A DNA stretch of 64,000 bases from Pseudomonas tritici (lineage in GTDB: Bacteria > Pseudomonadota > Gammaproteobacteria > Pseudomonadales > Pseudomonadaceae), in NCBI RefSeq assembly GCF_014268275.3, contig NZ_CP077084.1, positions 1,426,001-1,490,000 on the forward strand, read 5' to 3'. The notes beneath the pieces were generated by a model. The model was not told where the DNA came from and made no database searches. It worked only from the letters and a program-made list of their open reading frames with translations. The translations under genes and the position numbers were made by a program. This document shows positions 35,026-46,710 of the stretch, one piece after another; positions within the stretch are counted from its first letter, which is position 1; each line of letters opens with the position of its first letter.

Positions 35026-37872
35026 TTACAAGCTGGAAATCCGCGCATGTTGCTCCGCCAGCTTACCCAAGGCCTGTTCAGCCTCGGCCAGCTTGGCGCG
35101 TTCTTTTTCGATCACTTCAGCCGGCGCCTTGTCGACGAACGCCGCGTTGGACAGCTTGCCGCCCACCCGCTGCACTTCGCCTTGCAGGCGCAGGATTTCT
35201 TTGTCGAGGCGGGCCAGTTCAGCGCCCTTGTCGATCAGGCCAGCCATCGGCACCAGCACTTCCATGTCGCCGACCAGAGCGGTGGCGGACAGCGGTGCTT
35301 CTTCGCCCGCCGCTAATACAGTGATCGACTCCAGCTTCGCCAGCTTCTTGAGCAGTGCATCGTTCTCAGTAAGACGACGCTGATCCTCAGCGCTGGCGTT
35401 CTTCACAAACACCGCCAGTGGCTTGCCCGGCCCGATGTTCATCTCGGCGCGGATGTTACGTGTGCCCATCATCAGCGTCTTGAGCCATTCGATATCGCTT
35501 TCGGCCGCCTCATCGATACGCGCTTCGTTGGCCACCGGCCAAGGCTGCAGCATGATGGTCTTGCCTTCGATACCGGCCAGCGGCGCGAGGCGCTGCCAGA
35601 TTTCTTCGGTGATGAACGGCATGAACGGGTGCGCCAGGCGCAGCGCCACTTCGAGCACGCGCACCAGGGTGCGGCGGGTGCCGCGCTGGCGTTCGACCGG
35701 TGCGTTCTCGTCCCACAGCACGGGTTTGGACAGTTCCAGGTACCAGTCGCAATACTGGTTCCAGATGAACTCGTACAAGGCCTGTGCGGCCAGGTCGAAG
35801 CGGAACTGGTCGAGCTGGCGGGTCACTTCGGCTTCGGTGCGTTGCAGTTGCGAGATGATCCAGCGGTCAGCCAGGGACAGTTCGACTTCTTCGCCGTTCT
35901 GGCCGCAGTCTTCGCCCTTATCCAGCACGTAGCGCGCCGCGTTCCAGATCTTGTTGCAGAAGTTGCGATAGCCTTCGACGCGGCCCATGTCGAACTTGAT
36001 GTCGCGACCGGTAGAAGCCAGCGAGCAGAAGGTGAAGCGCAGGGCGTCGGTGCCGTAGCTGGCGATGCCGTCGGCGAACTCGTCGCGGGTCTGCTTCTCG
36101 ATCTTCTTCGCCAGTTTTGGCTGCATCAGGCCCGAGGTGCGTTTCTGCACCAGGGTTTCCAGGTCGATGCCGTCGATGATGTCCAGCGGGTCCAGGACGT
36201 TGCCCTTGGACTTGGACATCTTCTGGCCCTGGCCATCACGCACCAGGCCGTGCACGTACACGGTTTTGAACGGTACTTGCGGCGTGCCGTCTTCGTTTTT
36301 CACCAAATGCATGGTCAGCATGATCATCCGGGCAACCCAGAAGAAAATGATGTCGAAACCGGTGACCAGCACGTCGGTGGAGTGGAATTTCTTCAGGAAT
36401 TCGGTCTGCTGCGGCCAGCCCAGGGTAGAGAACGTCCACAGGCCCGAGCTGAACCAGGTGTCCAGTACGTCGTTGTCTTGTTGCAGCGCAACGTCCGGGC
36501 CGAGGTTGTGCTTGGCACGCACTTCGGCTTCGTCGCGACCTACGTAGACCTTGCCTGATTCGTCGTACCAGGCCGGAATGCGATGGCCCCACCACAGCTG
36601 ACGGCTGATGCACCAATCCTGAATGTCACGCATCCACGAGAAGTACATGTTTTCGTACTGTTTCGGCACGAACTGGATGCGGCCATCTTCCACTGCGGCA
36701 ATCGCAGGCTCGGCCAGCGGCTTGGTGGACACGTACCACTGGTCGGTCAGCCACGGTTCGATCACGGTACCGGAACGGTCGCCCTTCGGCACTTTCAGGC
36801 CGTGGTCGTCAACGCTCACCAGCAAACCGGCGGCGTCGAAGGCGGCAACGATCTGCTTGCGCGCTTCGAAGCGGTCGAGGCCGGCGTATTCGGCCGGGAT
36901 CTTGCCGTCGATGCTCTCGTTCAACGTGCCGTCCAGGTTGAACACCTGGCAGGCCGGCAGTACGGCGGCATTCTTGTCGAAGATGTTCAGCAGCGGCAGG
37001 TTGTGCCGCTTGCCGACTTCGTAGTCGTTGAAGTCGTGGGCTGGAGTGATTTTCACGCAGCCGGTGCCGAATTCAGGGTCGCAGTAGTCGTCCGCGATGA
37101 TCGGGATGCGACGGCCAACCAAAGGCAGCTCGACGAACTTGCCGATCAGCGCCTGGTAGCGTTCATCGTTCGGGTTAACCGCTACGGCGGCGTCGCCGAG
37201 CATGGTTTCCGGACGGGTGGTGGCGACGATCAGGTAGTCATTGCCTTCAGCGGTCTTGGCGCCGTCGGCCAGTGGGTACTTGAGGTTCCACAGGAAGCCT
37301 TTCTCGTCGTGGTTTTCCACTTCGAGGTCGGAAATCGCCGTGTGCAACTTGGTGTCCCAGTTGACCAGGCGCTTGCCGCGGTAGATCAGGCCGTCTTCAT
37401 GCAGGCGCACGAAGGCTTCTTTCACGGATTCCGATAGGCCATCGTCCATGGTGAAGCGCTCGCGGCTCCAGTCGACGGACGAGCCCAAGCGGCGGATCTG
37501 ACGGCTGATGTTGCCGCCGGACTGGTCTTTCCATTCCCAGATTTTTTCCAGGAATTTCTCGCGACCCAGGTCGTGACGGTTCTGGCCGGTGGCTTCGAGT
37601 TGGCGTTCCACCAGCATCTGCGTGGCGATACCGGCGTGGTCGGTGCCTGGCTGCCACAGGGTGTTGCGGCCCTGCATGCGGCGGAAACGGATCAACGCAT
37701 CCATGATCGCATTGTTGAAGCCATGGCCCATGTGCAGGCTGCCAGTGACGTTCGGTGGCGGAATCATGATGGTGTACGAGTCGCCCGCACCTTGTGGGGC
37801 GAAATAGTTCTCGGACTCCCAGGTGTTGTACCAGGAAGTTTCGATAGCGTGGGGCTGGTAGGTCTTATCCAT
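35026..37872 (-). CDS. valS: Valyl-tRNA synthetase
   Basis: 948 residues from the ATG at 37872 ([20 protein letters not shown]). An in-frame ATG eight codons earlier lacks conservation. Class I signatures are present: HIGH as HMGH in [17 protein letters not shown], and KMSKS in [16 protein letters not shown]. The CP1 editing domain ([15 protein letters not shown]) and the C-terminal coiled coil ([20 protein letters not shown]) are intact. It charges tRNA-Val and edits threonine. Last gene of a pepA-holC-hypothetical-valS row. Confidence 0.97.
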   Translation of the reverse strand: MDKTYQPHAIETSWYNTWESENYFAPQGAGDSYTIMIPPPNVTGSLHMGHGFNNAIMDALIRFRRMQGRNTLWQPGTDHAGIATQMLVERQLEATGQNRHDLGREKFLEKIWEWKDQSGGNISRQIRRLGSSVDWSRERFTMDDGLSESVKEAFVRLHEDGLIYRGKRLVNWDTKLHTAISDLEVENHDEKGFLWNLKYPLADGAKTAEGNDYLIVATTRPETMLGDAAVAVNPNDERYQALIGKFVELPLVGRRIPIIADDYCDPEFGTGCVKITPAHDFNDYEVGKRHNLPLLNIFDKNAAVLPACQVFNLDGTLNESIDGKIPAEYAGLDRFEARKQIVAAFDAAGLLVSVDDHGLKVPKGDRSGTVIEPWLTDQWYVSTKPLAEPAIAAVEDGRIQFVPKQYENMYFSWMRDIQDWCISRQLWWGHRIPAWYDESGKVYVGRDEAEVRAKHNLGPDVALQQDNDVLDTWFSSGLWTFSTLGWPQQTEFLKKFHSTDVLVTGFDIIFFWVARMIMLTMHLVKNEDGTPQVPFKTVYVHGLVRDGQGQKMSKSKGNVLDPLDIIDGIDLETLVQKRTSGLMQPKLAKKIEKQTRDEFADGIASYGTDALRFTFCSLASTGRDIKFDMGRVEGYRNFCNKIWNAARYVLDKGEDCGQNGEEVELSLADRWIISQLQRTEAEVTRQLDQFRFDLAAQALYEFIWNQYCDWYLELSKPVLWDENAPVERQRGTRRTLVRVLEVALRLAHPFMPFITEEIWQRLAPLAGIEGKTIMLQPWPVANEARIDEAAESDIEWLKTLMMGTRNIRAEMNIGPGKPLAVFVKNASAEDQRRLTENDALLKKLAKLESITVLAAGEEAPLSATALVGDMEVLVPMAGLIDKGAELARLDKEILRLQGEVQRVGGKLSNAAFVDKAPAEVIEKERAKLAEAEQALGKLAEQHARISSL

Positions 37873-37978
37873 GCGCGGCGGGACCCTAGTTGGCATTAAT
37901 TCAGGAAAGCCGGCAAGTATAACGGGGGAGGGCGTGGAGGGCGAGTTGAAGACGGACTAAAGGCCTATGCAAAACCAA

Positions 37979-38068
37979 TGTGGGAGCTGGCTTGCCTGCG
38001 ATAGCGGTATGCCTGCCACTGAAGATGTTGACTGAGACACTGCGATCGCAGGCAAGCCAGCTCCCACA
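37979..38068. repeat. Paired inverted extragenic repeat (TGTGGGAGCTGGCTTGCC type)
   Basis: Inverted copies of TGTGGGAGCTGGCTTGCCTG flank about 35 bases. It is located between the 125-residue hypothetical gene and valS. Confidence 0.85.
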
Positions 38069-38084
38069 AGGATCTGGACAGCTA

Positions 38085-38462
38085 TTAAGACTGGTACTGG
38101 TTAAGCAACCTTTCCATCCGCGCATCCAACCGACGCTTGATCTCGGTCTCGATATGCGGTGCGAAATCGTCGATCACGTCTTGCATGATCAATTGCGCAG
38201 CGGCGCGCAGCTCGTTATCCAGGTGCAGCAGTAGGGCGTCCGGGCCTTTTTCAGCGGGGGCGGGTTCTGCTGCTGCAGTGACTGCCACCGGGGCTGCGGG
38301 CTTATTACCGACCATGTCGAATAACAGTGGAATCTGTACCTCGCTCTCGACCGTCTCGGTCAGCAGCGGCGGCTGCAAGTCATCATCACCCAGCAACTGG
38401 CGGATCGACTCGAGGTCGTCCAGCAGGTGGTCGTCTTTTTTTACAGAATTGGGAGTGTCCAT
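38085..38462 (-). CDS. Conserved hypothetical protein between holC and valS
   Basis: 125 residues from the ATG at 38462. The N-terminal 35 residues are acidic and helical (DDHLLDDLESIRQLLGDDDL). A Pro/Ala linker (about 55-72) follows, then a helical C-terminal part (LDNELRAAAQLIMQDVIDDF, IETEIKRRLDARMERLLNQY). A gene of this kind sits between holC and valS in other pseudomonads. I do not recognise a domain. It starts 7 bases after the holC stop, so co-translation with the polymerase subunit is likely. Confidence 0.75.
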   Translation of the reverse strand: MDTPNSVKKDDHLLDDLESIRQLLGDDDLQPPLLTETVESEVQIPLLFDMVGNKPAAPVAVTAAAEPAPAEKGPDALLLHLDNELRAAAQLIMQDVIDDFAPHIETEIKRRLDARMERLLNQYQS

Positions 38463-38469
38463 CGTGTGC

Positions 38470-38898
38470 TCAAAGTCGTTGTAGCCGGTGATCTTGCAGA
38501 GGATAGCCCTGTTCGCGGTAGAAACGGAAACTCTCCCGCGCGGCCTGACGAATAGCCGGATCTTCCACCACCACCTCGGCCACGCGGGCAAATGCCTTGG
38601 CAAAGGGGGGGACTTTCAGGTCAAGGTTGACCAGCAGGTCCTGGTGATCGCCGCAGTTGTCGCCCAGGCCTAATACCACCTGGCCTTCGGGTTCGGATTC
38701 TGCGGCGCCGTGGGGCACGAAGCTTTCGCCCTTGAAGCGCCACAGGCGGGCATCCAGCTCGTCGCGCTGGGCGGCATCGCTGCAATGCAGGTAGATGCGG
38801 TGGCCCATGCGCCAGGCCTTTTCGGTGAGTTTGCAGGCAAAGTCCAGGCGCGCGAGTGGGTCGGCGCTGGGCAATATATAGAAGTCGACTTGGGTCAT
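38470..38898 (-). CDS. holC: DNA polymerase III chi subunit
   Basis: 142 residues from the ATG at 38898 (MTQVDFYILPSADPLARLDF). The family pattern is clear: KLTEKAWRMGHRIYLHCSDA, then LWRFKGESFVPHG and VVLGLGDNCGDHQDLLVNLD. Chi links the clamp loader to SSB during replication. It is followed closely by the 125-residue hypothetical gene and valS. Confidence 0.92.
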   Translation of the reverse strand: MTQVDFYILPSADPLARLDFACKLTEKAWRMGHRIYLHCSDAAQRDELDARLWRFKGESFVPHGAAESEPEGQVVLGLGDNCGDHQDLLVNLDLKVPPFAKAFARVAEVVVEDPAIRQAARESFRFYREQGYPLQDHRLQRL

Positions 38899-38965
38899 TG
38901 GGGTCCTTATAGCCGCGCCGCAATTAAATCGATCACCCTTCGCCGCAAAGGAGTCTGAGCTTGGC

Positions 38966-39053
38966 GTAGCAGCTGTCGAGCGCAAGCGAGGCTGCGTTGC
39001 GGTGTGTCAGATACTCCGCCAACGCAGCCTCGCTTGCGCTCGGCAGCTGCTAC
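38966..39053. repeat. Paired inverted extragenic repeat (GTAGCAGCTG-CGAGCGCAAGCG type)
   Basis: GTAGCAGCTGtCGAGCGCAA and its inverted copy ending CAGCTGCTAC flank about 20 bases, with one mismatch (T/C at the eleventh base). It is unrelated in sequence to the GTGGGAGC family. It lies between pepA and holC. Confidence 0.8.
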
Positions 39054-39091
39054 GGCCGGGGTGACGCAATGGCGACCCCGGCGTTTTAGCG

Positions 39092-40603
<1,512 letters not shown>

Positions 40604-40866
40604 CTATTAGCCAGGAGTCTGTACTCCGGCTTTAATACCCGGCAGCTGTGTAAACCGCCGGCGACAAAGGCCGCAGTTTGAACCTCGCCGGCGGAGCCTG
40701 ACAACCCTTGCCACCAGCTTTGTGCACGTGCATGAGGTTGCGCAGTGACAGGCGCGGTCAATCACAGGATAATGCGCCATCTTTTTAGCCGGCCCTGTGT
40801 AACGGGGCTGACTCGGTATGCTTGCTTGTTTGGCCGCCTTAGCCTGACAACCCTGGAGTGTCTGGT

Positions 40867-41988
40867 TTGATCGTCTTCCGTTATCTGTCCCGCGAAGTCC
40901 TGTTGACCCTGAGTGCCGTGAGTGCGGTATTGCTGGTCATCATCATGAGTGGTCGTGTCGTTAAGTACCTGGCCCAGGCTGCCTCCGGCGCCCTCGATCC
41001 GGGAGCCCTGCTGTTGATCATGGGCTTTCGCATTCCCGGGTTCCTGCAACTGATCCTGCCGCTGGGCCTGTTCCTGGGCATCCTGTTGGCTTACGGCCGC
41101 CTGTACCTCGAAAGCGAAATGACCGTGCTATCTGCCACGGGCATGAGCCAGCAGCGCCTGCTGGGCATGACCATGATCCCGGCCACCGGCGTCGCGTTGC
41201 TCGTGGCTTGGTTGAGCCTGAGCCTGGCTCCCCAGGGCGCCATGCAATTCCAGTTGGTGCTTAATAAGCAGGACGCCATGACCGAGTTCGACACCCTCGA
41301 GCCGGGCCGCTTCCAGGCGCCCAACAGTGACGGTACGCGGGTGACCTATACCGAAACCCTGTCCGATGACCGTGCCAACCTGGGTGGGGTATTCATCTCC
41401 GAAAAGCGTCTGGACGATGATAATAAAGACCGTAGCATTTCCGTATTGGTGGCCGACTCGGGCCGCCAGGAAGTGCGGCCCGACGGCAGCCGCTACCTGA
41501 TCCTGGAGAACGGTTACCGTTACGACGGCAACCCCGGCGAAGCCAATTACCGGGCCATCAAGTACGATACCTATGGCGTGTTGCTGGAGCGACCAGACAT
41601 CAGCGGTGAAGTCACCGACCGTGACGCTATCCCTACGCGAGACCTGATCGGCAGCAAGGAGCTGCGCTCGATTGCCGAGCTGCAGTGGCGCATTTCCCTG
41701 CCGCTGCTGGTGTTTATCGTGACCTTGATGGCCGTGCCGCTGTCTCGCGTCAACCCGCGCCAGGGTCGGTTCCTCAAGTTGCTGCCGGCCATCCTGCTGT
41801 ACATGGCGTACCTGACCATCCTCATTATCGCCCGTGGCTCCATGGAAAAGGGCAAGCTGTCGCCGACCCTGGGCCTGTGGTGGATTCACGGCATCTTTTT
41901 GCTGATTGGCCTCGGGCTGCTGTATTGGGAGCCTATTCGTTTGAACATGTTGAGCCGTCGTGGCCAGAAGGAGTTGGCTCGTGGTTAA
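40867..41988 (+). CDS. lptF: LPS export ABC transporter permease LptF
   Basis: 373 residues starting at TTG 40867 (IVFRYLSREVLLTLSAVSAV). GGAG lies 8 bases upstream; a GTG at 40858 overlaps that ribosome site. The family plan is present: three membrane helices, a periplasmic beta-jellyroll (about 130-270), and three more helices. With LptG and LptB it extracts lipopolysaccharide from the inner membrane. Its end overlaps the lptG start by 8 bases. Confidence 0.94.
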   Translation: MIVFRYLSREVLLTLSAVSAVLLVIIMSGRVVKYLAQAASGALDPGALLLIMGFRIPGFLQLILPLGLFLGILLAYGRLYLESEMTVLSATGMSQQRLLGMTMIPATGVALLVAWLSLSLAPQGAMQFQLVLNKQDAMTEFDTLEPGRFQAPNSDGTRVTYTETLSDDRANLGGVFISEKRLDDDNKDRSISVLVADSGRQEVRPDGSRYLILENGYRYDGNPGEANYRAIKYDTYGVLLERPDISGEVTDRDAIPTRDLIGSKELRSIAELQWRISLPLLVFIVTLMAVPLSRVNPRQGRFLKLLPAILLYMAYLTILIIARGSMEKGKLSPTLGLWWIHGIFLLIGLGLLYWEPIRLNMLSRRGQKELARG

Positions 41989-43060
41989 GCTCGATCGTTA
42001 CATTGGCAGCAGCGTACTTATTGCCATCCTGGCGGTATTGGGCATCATCCTTGGCCTGGCCTCGTTGTTCGCCTTTATCGATGAAGTCGGTAACGCCACC
42101 GCGAGCTACACGGTCTGGGACGTGTTGAGCTACGTCGCACTCACCGCGCCGCGTCGTGTGTACGAGATGATGCCGATGGCCGCACTGATCGGCTGCCTGA
42201 TCGGCCTGGGCACCCTGGCCAGCAACAGTGAATTGACCATCATGCGTGCCGCCGGTGTCTCGATTGGACGCATCGTCTGGGCTGTCATGAAACCCATGCT
42301 GCTGCTGATGCTGTGCAGCGTCCTGGTCGGCGAATACATTGCGCCACCGGCTGAAACCACTGCCCAGGCCAACCGTGCTCTGGCACAGGGGGCGGGCAAT
42401 GCGCAGAGTTCCAAGCGTGGCCTGTGGCACCGTCAGGGCGACGAATTCATCCATATCAACGCGGTGCAACCGGGCGGCCTGTTGATTGGTGTCACTCGCT
42501 ACACCTTTGACAAGGAGCGCCACCTGCTGTCGTCGAGTTTCGCCAAACGTGCGCAGTACGGTGCCGATCAATGGCAACTGACCGACATCACCACGACTTA
42601 CTTCCGCAATGTCGGTCAAGGCATCAAGGCCAGCACTGAAGTGATCAAAGTGCCGACCGAACAGTGGGATATTGCGCTTAAGCCCGAACTGCTCAATACC
42701 GTCGTGATGATCCCCGAAAGCTTGCCGATCTCCGGGCTTTGGAGCTATATCCATTACTTGAAGGACCAGGGCCTGAATAATGGCCGTTACTGGCTGGCAT
42801 TCTGGGTCAAGGTATTGCAACCGGTGGTGACCGCTGCGCTGGTGTTGATGGCAATCTCGTTCATCTTCGGCCCGCTGCGCTCCGTGACCCTGGGTCAGCG
42901 CGTGTTTACCGGTGTGCTGGTGGGCTTTGCGTTCCGCCTTGCCCAAGACCTGCTCGGTCCTTCTAGCCTGCTGTTCGGCTTCTCGCCGCTGTTTGCGGTG
43001 CTGGTGCCCACGGCCATCTGCGCCTTGGCTGGCTTCTGGCTATTGCGTCGAGCCGGTTGA
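41981..43060 (+). CDS. lptG: LPS export ABC transporter permease LptG
   Basis: 359 residues from the GTG at 41981, which has AGGAG 7 bases upstream inside lptF. It has the same six-helix/jellyroll plan as LptF (KLDRYIGSSVLIAILAVLGI; SNSELTIMRAAGVSIGRIVW). It is the partner permease for LPS export. A terminator follows at 43077-43111, and the next gene is lepA. Confidence 0.95.
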   Translation: MVKLDRYIGSSVLIAILAVLGIILGLASLFAFIDEVGNATASYTVWDVLSYVALTAPRRVYEMMPMAALIGCLIGLGTLASNSELTIMRAAGVSIGRIVWAVMKPMLLLMLCSVLVGEYIAPPAETTAQANRALAQGAGNAQSSKRGLWHRQGDEFIHINAVQPGGLLIGVTRYTFDKERHLLSSSFAKRAQYGADQWQLTDITTTYFRNVGQGIKASTEVIKVPTEQWDIALKPELLNTVVMIPESLPISGLWSYIHYLKDQGLNNGRYWLAFWVKVLQPVVTAALVLMAISFIFGPLRSVTLGQRVFTGVLVGFAFRLAQDLLGPSSLLFGFSPLFAVLVPTAICALAGFWLLRRAG

Positions 43061-43076
43061 TACCACGCTTATGAAC

Positions 43077-43111
43077 AAAAAATGCCCCGGTCGAGAGTTC
43101 GGGGCATTTTT
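43077..43111 (+). terminator. Intrinsic terminator after lptG
   Basis: AATGCCCCG pairs with CGGGGCATT around a 10-base loop, with AAAAA before and TTTTT after. Confidence 0.92.
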
Positions 43112-43211
43112 GTTCTGGTCAGCAAAGATGACGCCTGGCCTGAGCATCAGGTACAATTCCCGGCTATTTTTCAGCGGGCAATCTGCCTGCAGCCTTTTTG
43201 AGTGTTGATCC

Positions 43212-45011
43212 GTGAGTGATTTGAGTCATATCCGCAATTTCTCCATCATCGCCCACATTGACCATGGTAAGTCGACGCTGGCCGATCGATTCATCCAGAT
43301 GTGCGGCGGCCTTGCCGAGCGTGAAATGGAAGCCCAGGTGCTGGATTCCATGGACCTCGAACGCGAGCGCGGGATCACCATCAAGGCCCACAGCGTCACC
43401 CTGTACTACACCGCCAAAGACGGTATCAAGTACCAGCTGAACTTCATTGACACCCCGGGCCACGTCGACTTCACCTATGAAGTCAGCCGTTCCCTGGCGG
43501 CCTGCGAAGGCGCATTGCTGGTGGTGGACGCGGGTCAGGGTGTTGAAGCCCAGTCCGTAGCCAACTGCTACACCGCCATCGAGCAAGGCCTGGAAGTGAT
43601 GCCGGTGCTGAACAAGATCGACTTGCCACAAGCCGATCCGGACCGCGTCAAAGAAGAAATCGAAAAAATCATTGGCATTGACGCCACTGACGCCGTCGAG
43701 TGCAGCGCCAAGACCGGCCTGGGCGTCGACGAAGTGCTTGAGCGCCTGGTCAAGACCATTCCCGCCCCCACCGGCAACTACGAAGATCCGCTGCAAGCGT
43801 TGATCATCGACTCCTGGTTCGACAACTACCTGGGCGTTGTTTCCCTGGTACGCGTACGCCATGGCCGTGTGAAAAAGGGCGACAAGATCTTGGTCAAGTC
43901 CACCGGCAAGATCCACCTAGTGGACAGCGTCGGTGTGTTCAACCCCAAGCACACGGCTACCACTGATCTGAAAGCCGGTGAAGTAGGCTTCATCATTGCC
44001 GGTATCAAGGACATCCACGGTGCGCCGGTCGGTGACACCCTGACCTTGAGCTCCACCCCTGACGTCGACGTGCTGCCGGGTTTCAAACGCATCCAGCCGC
44101 AGGTCTACGCCGGCCTGTTCCCGGTCAGCTCCGACGACTTCGAAGACTTCCGCGAAGCCCTGCAAAAGCTGACCCTCAACGACTCGTCGTTGCAGTACAC
44201 CCCGGAAAGCTCCGACGCCCTGGGCTTCGGCTTCCGCTGCGGCTTCCTCGGCATGCTGCACATGGAGATCATCCAGGAGCGCCTTGAGCGCGAATACGAC
44301 CTGGACCTGATCACCACCGCGCCAACGGTTATTTTTGAGCTGGCGTTGAAAACCGGTGAAACGATTTACGTCGATAACCCGTCGAAGCTTCCAGACCTGT
44401 CTTCCATCGAAGACATGCGCGAACCGATCGTGCGCGCCAATATTCTTGTGCCGCAGGAACACCTGGGCAACGTCATTACCCTGTGTATCGAAAAACGTGG
44501 CGTACAGCACGACATGCTGTTCCTCGGTACCCAGGTGCAAGTGACCTATGATTTGCCGATGAACGAAGTGGTGCTGGACTTCTTCGACCGTCTCAAATCC
44601 ACCAGTCGCGGCTATGCTTCGCTGGATTACCATTTCGACCGTTACCAGTCGGCTAATCTGGTGAAGCTGGATGTGTTGATCAACGGCGACAAGGTCGATG
44701 CCCTGGCACTGATCGTGCACAAGGACAATGCGCACTATAAAGGTCGCCAGTTGACCGAGAAGATGAAAGAACTGATTCCGCGCCAGATGTTCGACGTCGC
44801 GATCCAGGCCGCCATCGGCGGGCAGATCATTGCACGGACCTCCGTCAAGGCACTCAGAAAGAACGTACTGGCCAAATGCTACGGCGGTGACGTAAGCCGT
44901 AAGCGCAAGCTGCTTGAGAAGCAAAAGGCCGGTAAAAAACGCATGAAGCAAGTGGGCAACGTGGAAATTCCACAAGAAGCCTTCCTTGCGGTGCTCAGGT
45001 TGGATAGTTAG
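43212..45011 (+). CDS. lepA: Elongation factor 4 (LepA)
   Basis: 599 residues with a GTG start. The GTPase motifs are AHIDHGKST (P-loop), [17 protein letters not shown] and NKIDLPQA. The C-terminal EF4-specific domain ([20 protein letters not shown]) is intact. This ribosomal GTPase acts in translation fidelity or initiation under stress. First gene of a lepA-lepB-rnc-era-recO-pdxJ row, with lepB 5 bases after the stop. In P. aeruginosa it follows mucD; here lptG is upstream. Confidence 0.97.
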
Positions 45012-45016
45012 GTCCT

Positions 45017-45868
45017 ATGTCACTAAATTTCCCGCTGTTGCTGGTCATCGCCGTTGCCGTTTGTGGCCTCCTGGCGTTGCTTGATCTGGTGTTCTTCGCC
45101 CCGCGTCGGCGGGCGGCTATCGCTTCGTATCAGGGCAGCGTCAGCCAGCCCGATGCCGTGGTGGTCGAGAAGCTCAACAAAGAGCCTTTGCTGGTTGAAT
45201 ACGGCAAGTCGTTCTTCCCGGTATTGTTCATCGTGCTGGTGCTGCGTTCGTTCCTGGTGGAGCCGTTTCAGATTCCTTCGGGGTCGATGAAACCAACCCT
45301 GGACGTGGGCGACTTCATTCTGGTGAACAAGTTTGCCTACGGGATTCGCCTGCCGGTGATCGACAAGAAGGTCATCGAAATTGGTGACCCGCAGCGCGGC
45401 GATGTGATGGTGTTCCGTTTCCCGAGCGACCCGAACGTCAACTACATCAAGCGCGTGATCGGCCTGCCGGGCGATGTGATTCGCTACACGGGCGACAAGC
45501 GTCTGTTGATCAACGGTGAGTCGGTGGCCGAGAAGCTGCTCGGCTCCGAGCCAAGTTCCCTGGGCAGCGCCGAGCTGTACCAGGAAAAACTCGGCGCGGT
45601 AGAGCATGAGATCCGCAAGGAAATGTCGCGCTACCGCCAGCCTGACGGTGAGTGGAAAGTGCCTGCCGGGCACTACTTCATGATGGGCGACAACCGTGAC
45701 AACTCCAATGACAGCCGCTATTGGAATGATCCCGCTATTCCCAAGGACTTGCTGGGCATGGTCCCCGACGAAAATATCGTCGGCAAGGCCTTCGCGGTCT
45801 GGATGAGTTGGCCGGAGTCCAAACTCAGCCACCTGCCGAACTTCTCGCGGGTCGGGCTGATCAAGTAA
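45017..45868 (+). CDS. lepB: Signal peptidase I
   Basis: 283 residues with two N-terminal membrane segments (LLLVIAVAVCGLLALLDLVF; FFPVLFIVLVLRSFLVEPF). The catalytic Ser-Lys dyad is S90 (FQIPSGSMKPT) and K145 (NYIKRVIGLPGD), the same numbers as in E. coli. MGDNRDNSNDSRYW, the conserved box E, is present. It cleaves Sec signal peptides at the periplasmic face. It is followed by two hairpins and rnc. Confidence 0.96.
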   Translation: MSLNFPLLLVIAVAVCGLLALLDLVFFAPRRRAAIASYQGSVSQPDAVVVEKLNKEPLLVEYGKSFFPVLFIVLVLRSFLVEPFQIPSGSMKPTLDVGDFILVNKFAYGIRLPVIDKKVIEIGDPQRGDVMVFRFPSDPNVNYIKRVIGLPGDVIRYTGDKRLLINGESVAEKLLGSEPSSLGSAELYQEKLGAVEHEIRKEMSRYRQPDGEWKVPAGHYFMMGDNRDNSNDSRYWNDPAIPKDLLGMVPDENIVGKAFAVWMSWPESKLSHLPNFSRVGLIK

Positions 45869-45874
45869 TACAGG

Positions 45875-45936
45875 CGGCGCTGTGAACACAGCGCCGAATG
45901 CTTTTCTGGGGCTGGGACAATTATTTGCCCGGCCCC
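45875..45936 (+). terminator. Two tandem hairpins between lepB and rnc
   Basis: Hairpin one is CGGCGCTGTG/CACAGCGCCG at 45875-45896, followed by CTTTTCT, a moderate terminator. Hairpin two is GGGGC-T-GGG paired with CCC-G-GCCCC at 45908-45936. They may reduce read-through or act as a processing site; RNase III is encoded just downstream. Confidence 0.55.
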
Positions 45937-46020
45937 ATGCAGCACCAACCAGGATTTGAATTTGAACACTGCGTCAATCGTCGATGGCCGCCGGTGCCAC
46001 CAAACAGATATGGGTAAACC

Positions 46021-46710
46021 GTGAGCGTTTCTTTAAGTCGTCTCGAGCGCCAGCTCGGCTACACCTTCAAGGACCAGGAATTGATGGTCCTTGCCCTCAC
46101 ACACCGCAGCTTTGCTGGGCGCAACAACGAGCGCCTGGAATTCCTCGGTGATGCCATCCTTAACTTTGCCGCCGGTGAGGCGCTCTTCGAACGTTTCCCT
46201 CAAGCGCGCGAAGGCCAGCTGTCGCGCTTGCGTGCACGCCTTGTGAAAGGCGAGACCCTGGCCGTGCTGGCCCGTGGTTTCGGCCTGGGCGAATACCTGC
46301 GACTGGGTTCCGGTGAATTGAAAAGCGGTGGCTTCCGTCGCGAGTCGATCCTGGCGGATGCCCTGGAAGCGTTGATCGGTGCGATCTACCTCGATGCAGG
46401 TATGGAGACAGCCAAGGAGCGCGTGGTCGCCTGGCTGGCCTCGGAAATCGAAAGCCTGACGCTGGTCGACACCAACAAAGATCCCAAGACCCGCCTGCAG
46501 GAATACCTGCAGTCCCGTGGTTGCGAACTGCCACGTTACGAAGTGGTGGATATCCAGGGTGAGCCGCATTGCCGCGTGTTCTTCGTGGAATGTGAAATCA
46601 CCTTACTGAATGAAAAAAGCCGAGGTCAGGGTGTGAGCCGTCGTATTGCCGAACAGGTAGCGGCCGCTGCAGCACTGATTGCCCTGGGCGTGGAGAATGG
46701 CCATGACTGA
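46021..46710 (+). CDS. rnc: Ribonuclease III
   Basis: 229 residues, GTG start. The catalytic signature [13 protein letters not shown] and the [15 protein letters not shown] motif form the nuclease domain, and a double-stranded RNA-binding domain follows ([14 protein letters not shown] to AAAALIALG). It processes rRNA and structured mRNA. It overlaps era by 8 bases. The DUF4845 gene found before rnc in P. aeruginosa is absent here. Confidence 0.96.
   Translation: MSVSLSRLERQLGYTFKDQELMVLALTHRSFAGRNNERLEFLGDAILNFAAGEALFERFPQAREGQLSRLRARLVKGETLAVLARGFGLGEYLRLGSGELKSGGFRRESILADALEALIGAIYLDAGMETAKERVVAWLASEIESLTLVDTNKDPKTRLQEYLQSRGCELPRYEVVDIQGEPHCRVFFVECEITLLNEKSRGQGVSRRIAEQVAAAAALIALGVENGHD

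Noticed and set aside
46021..46710. Missing DUF4845 gene before rnc as a strain-specific loss
   Set aside because: As I recall, P. putida also has lepB directly before rnc, so absence of this gene is not unusual in the genus.
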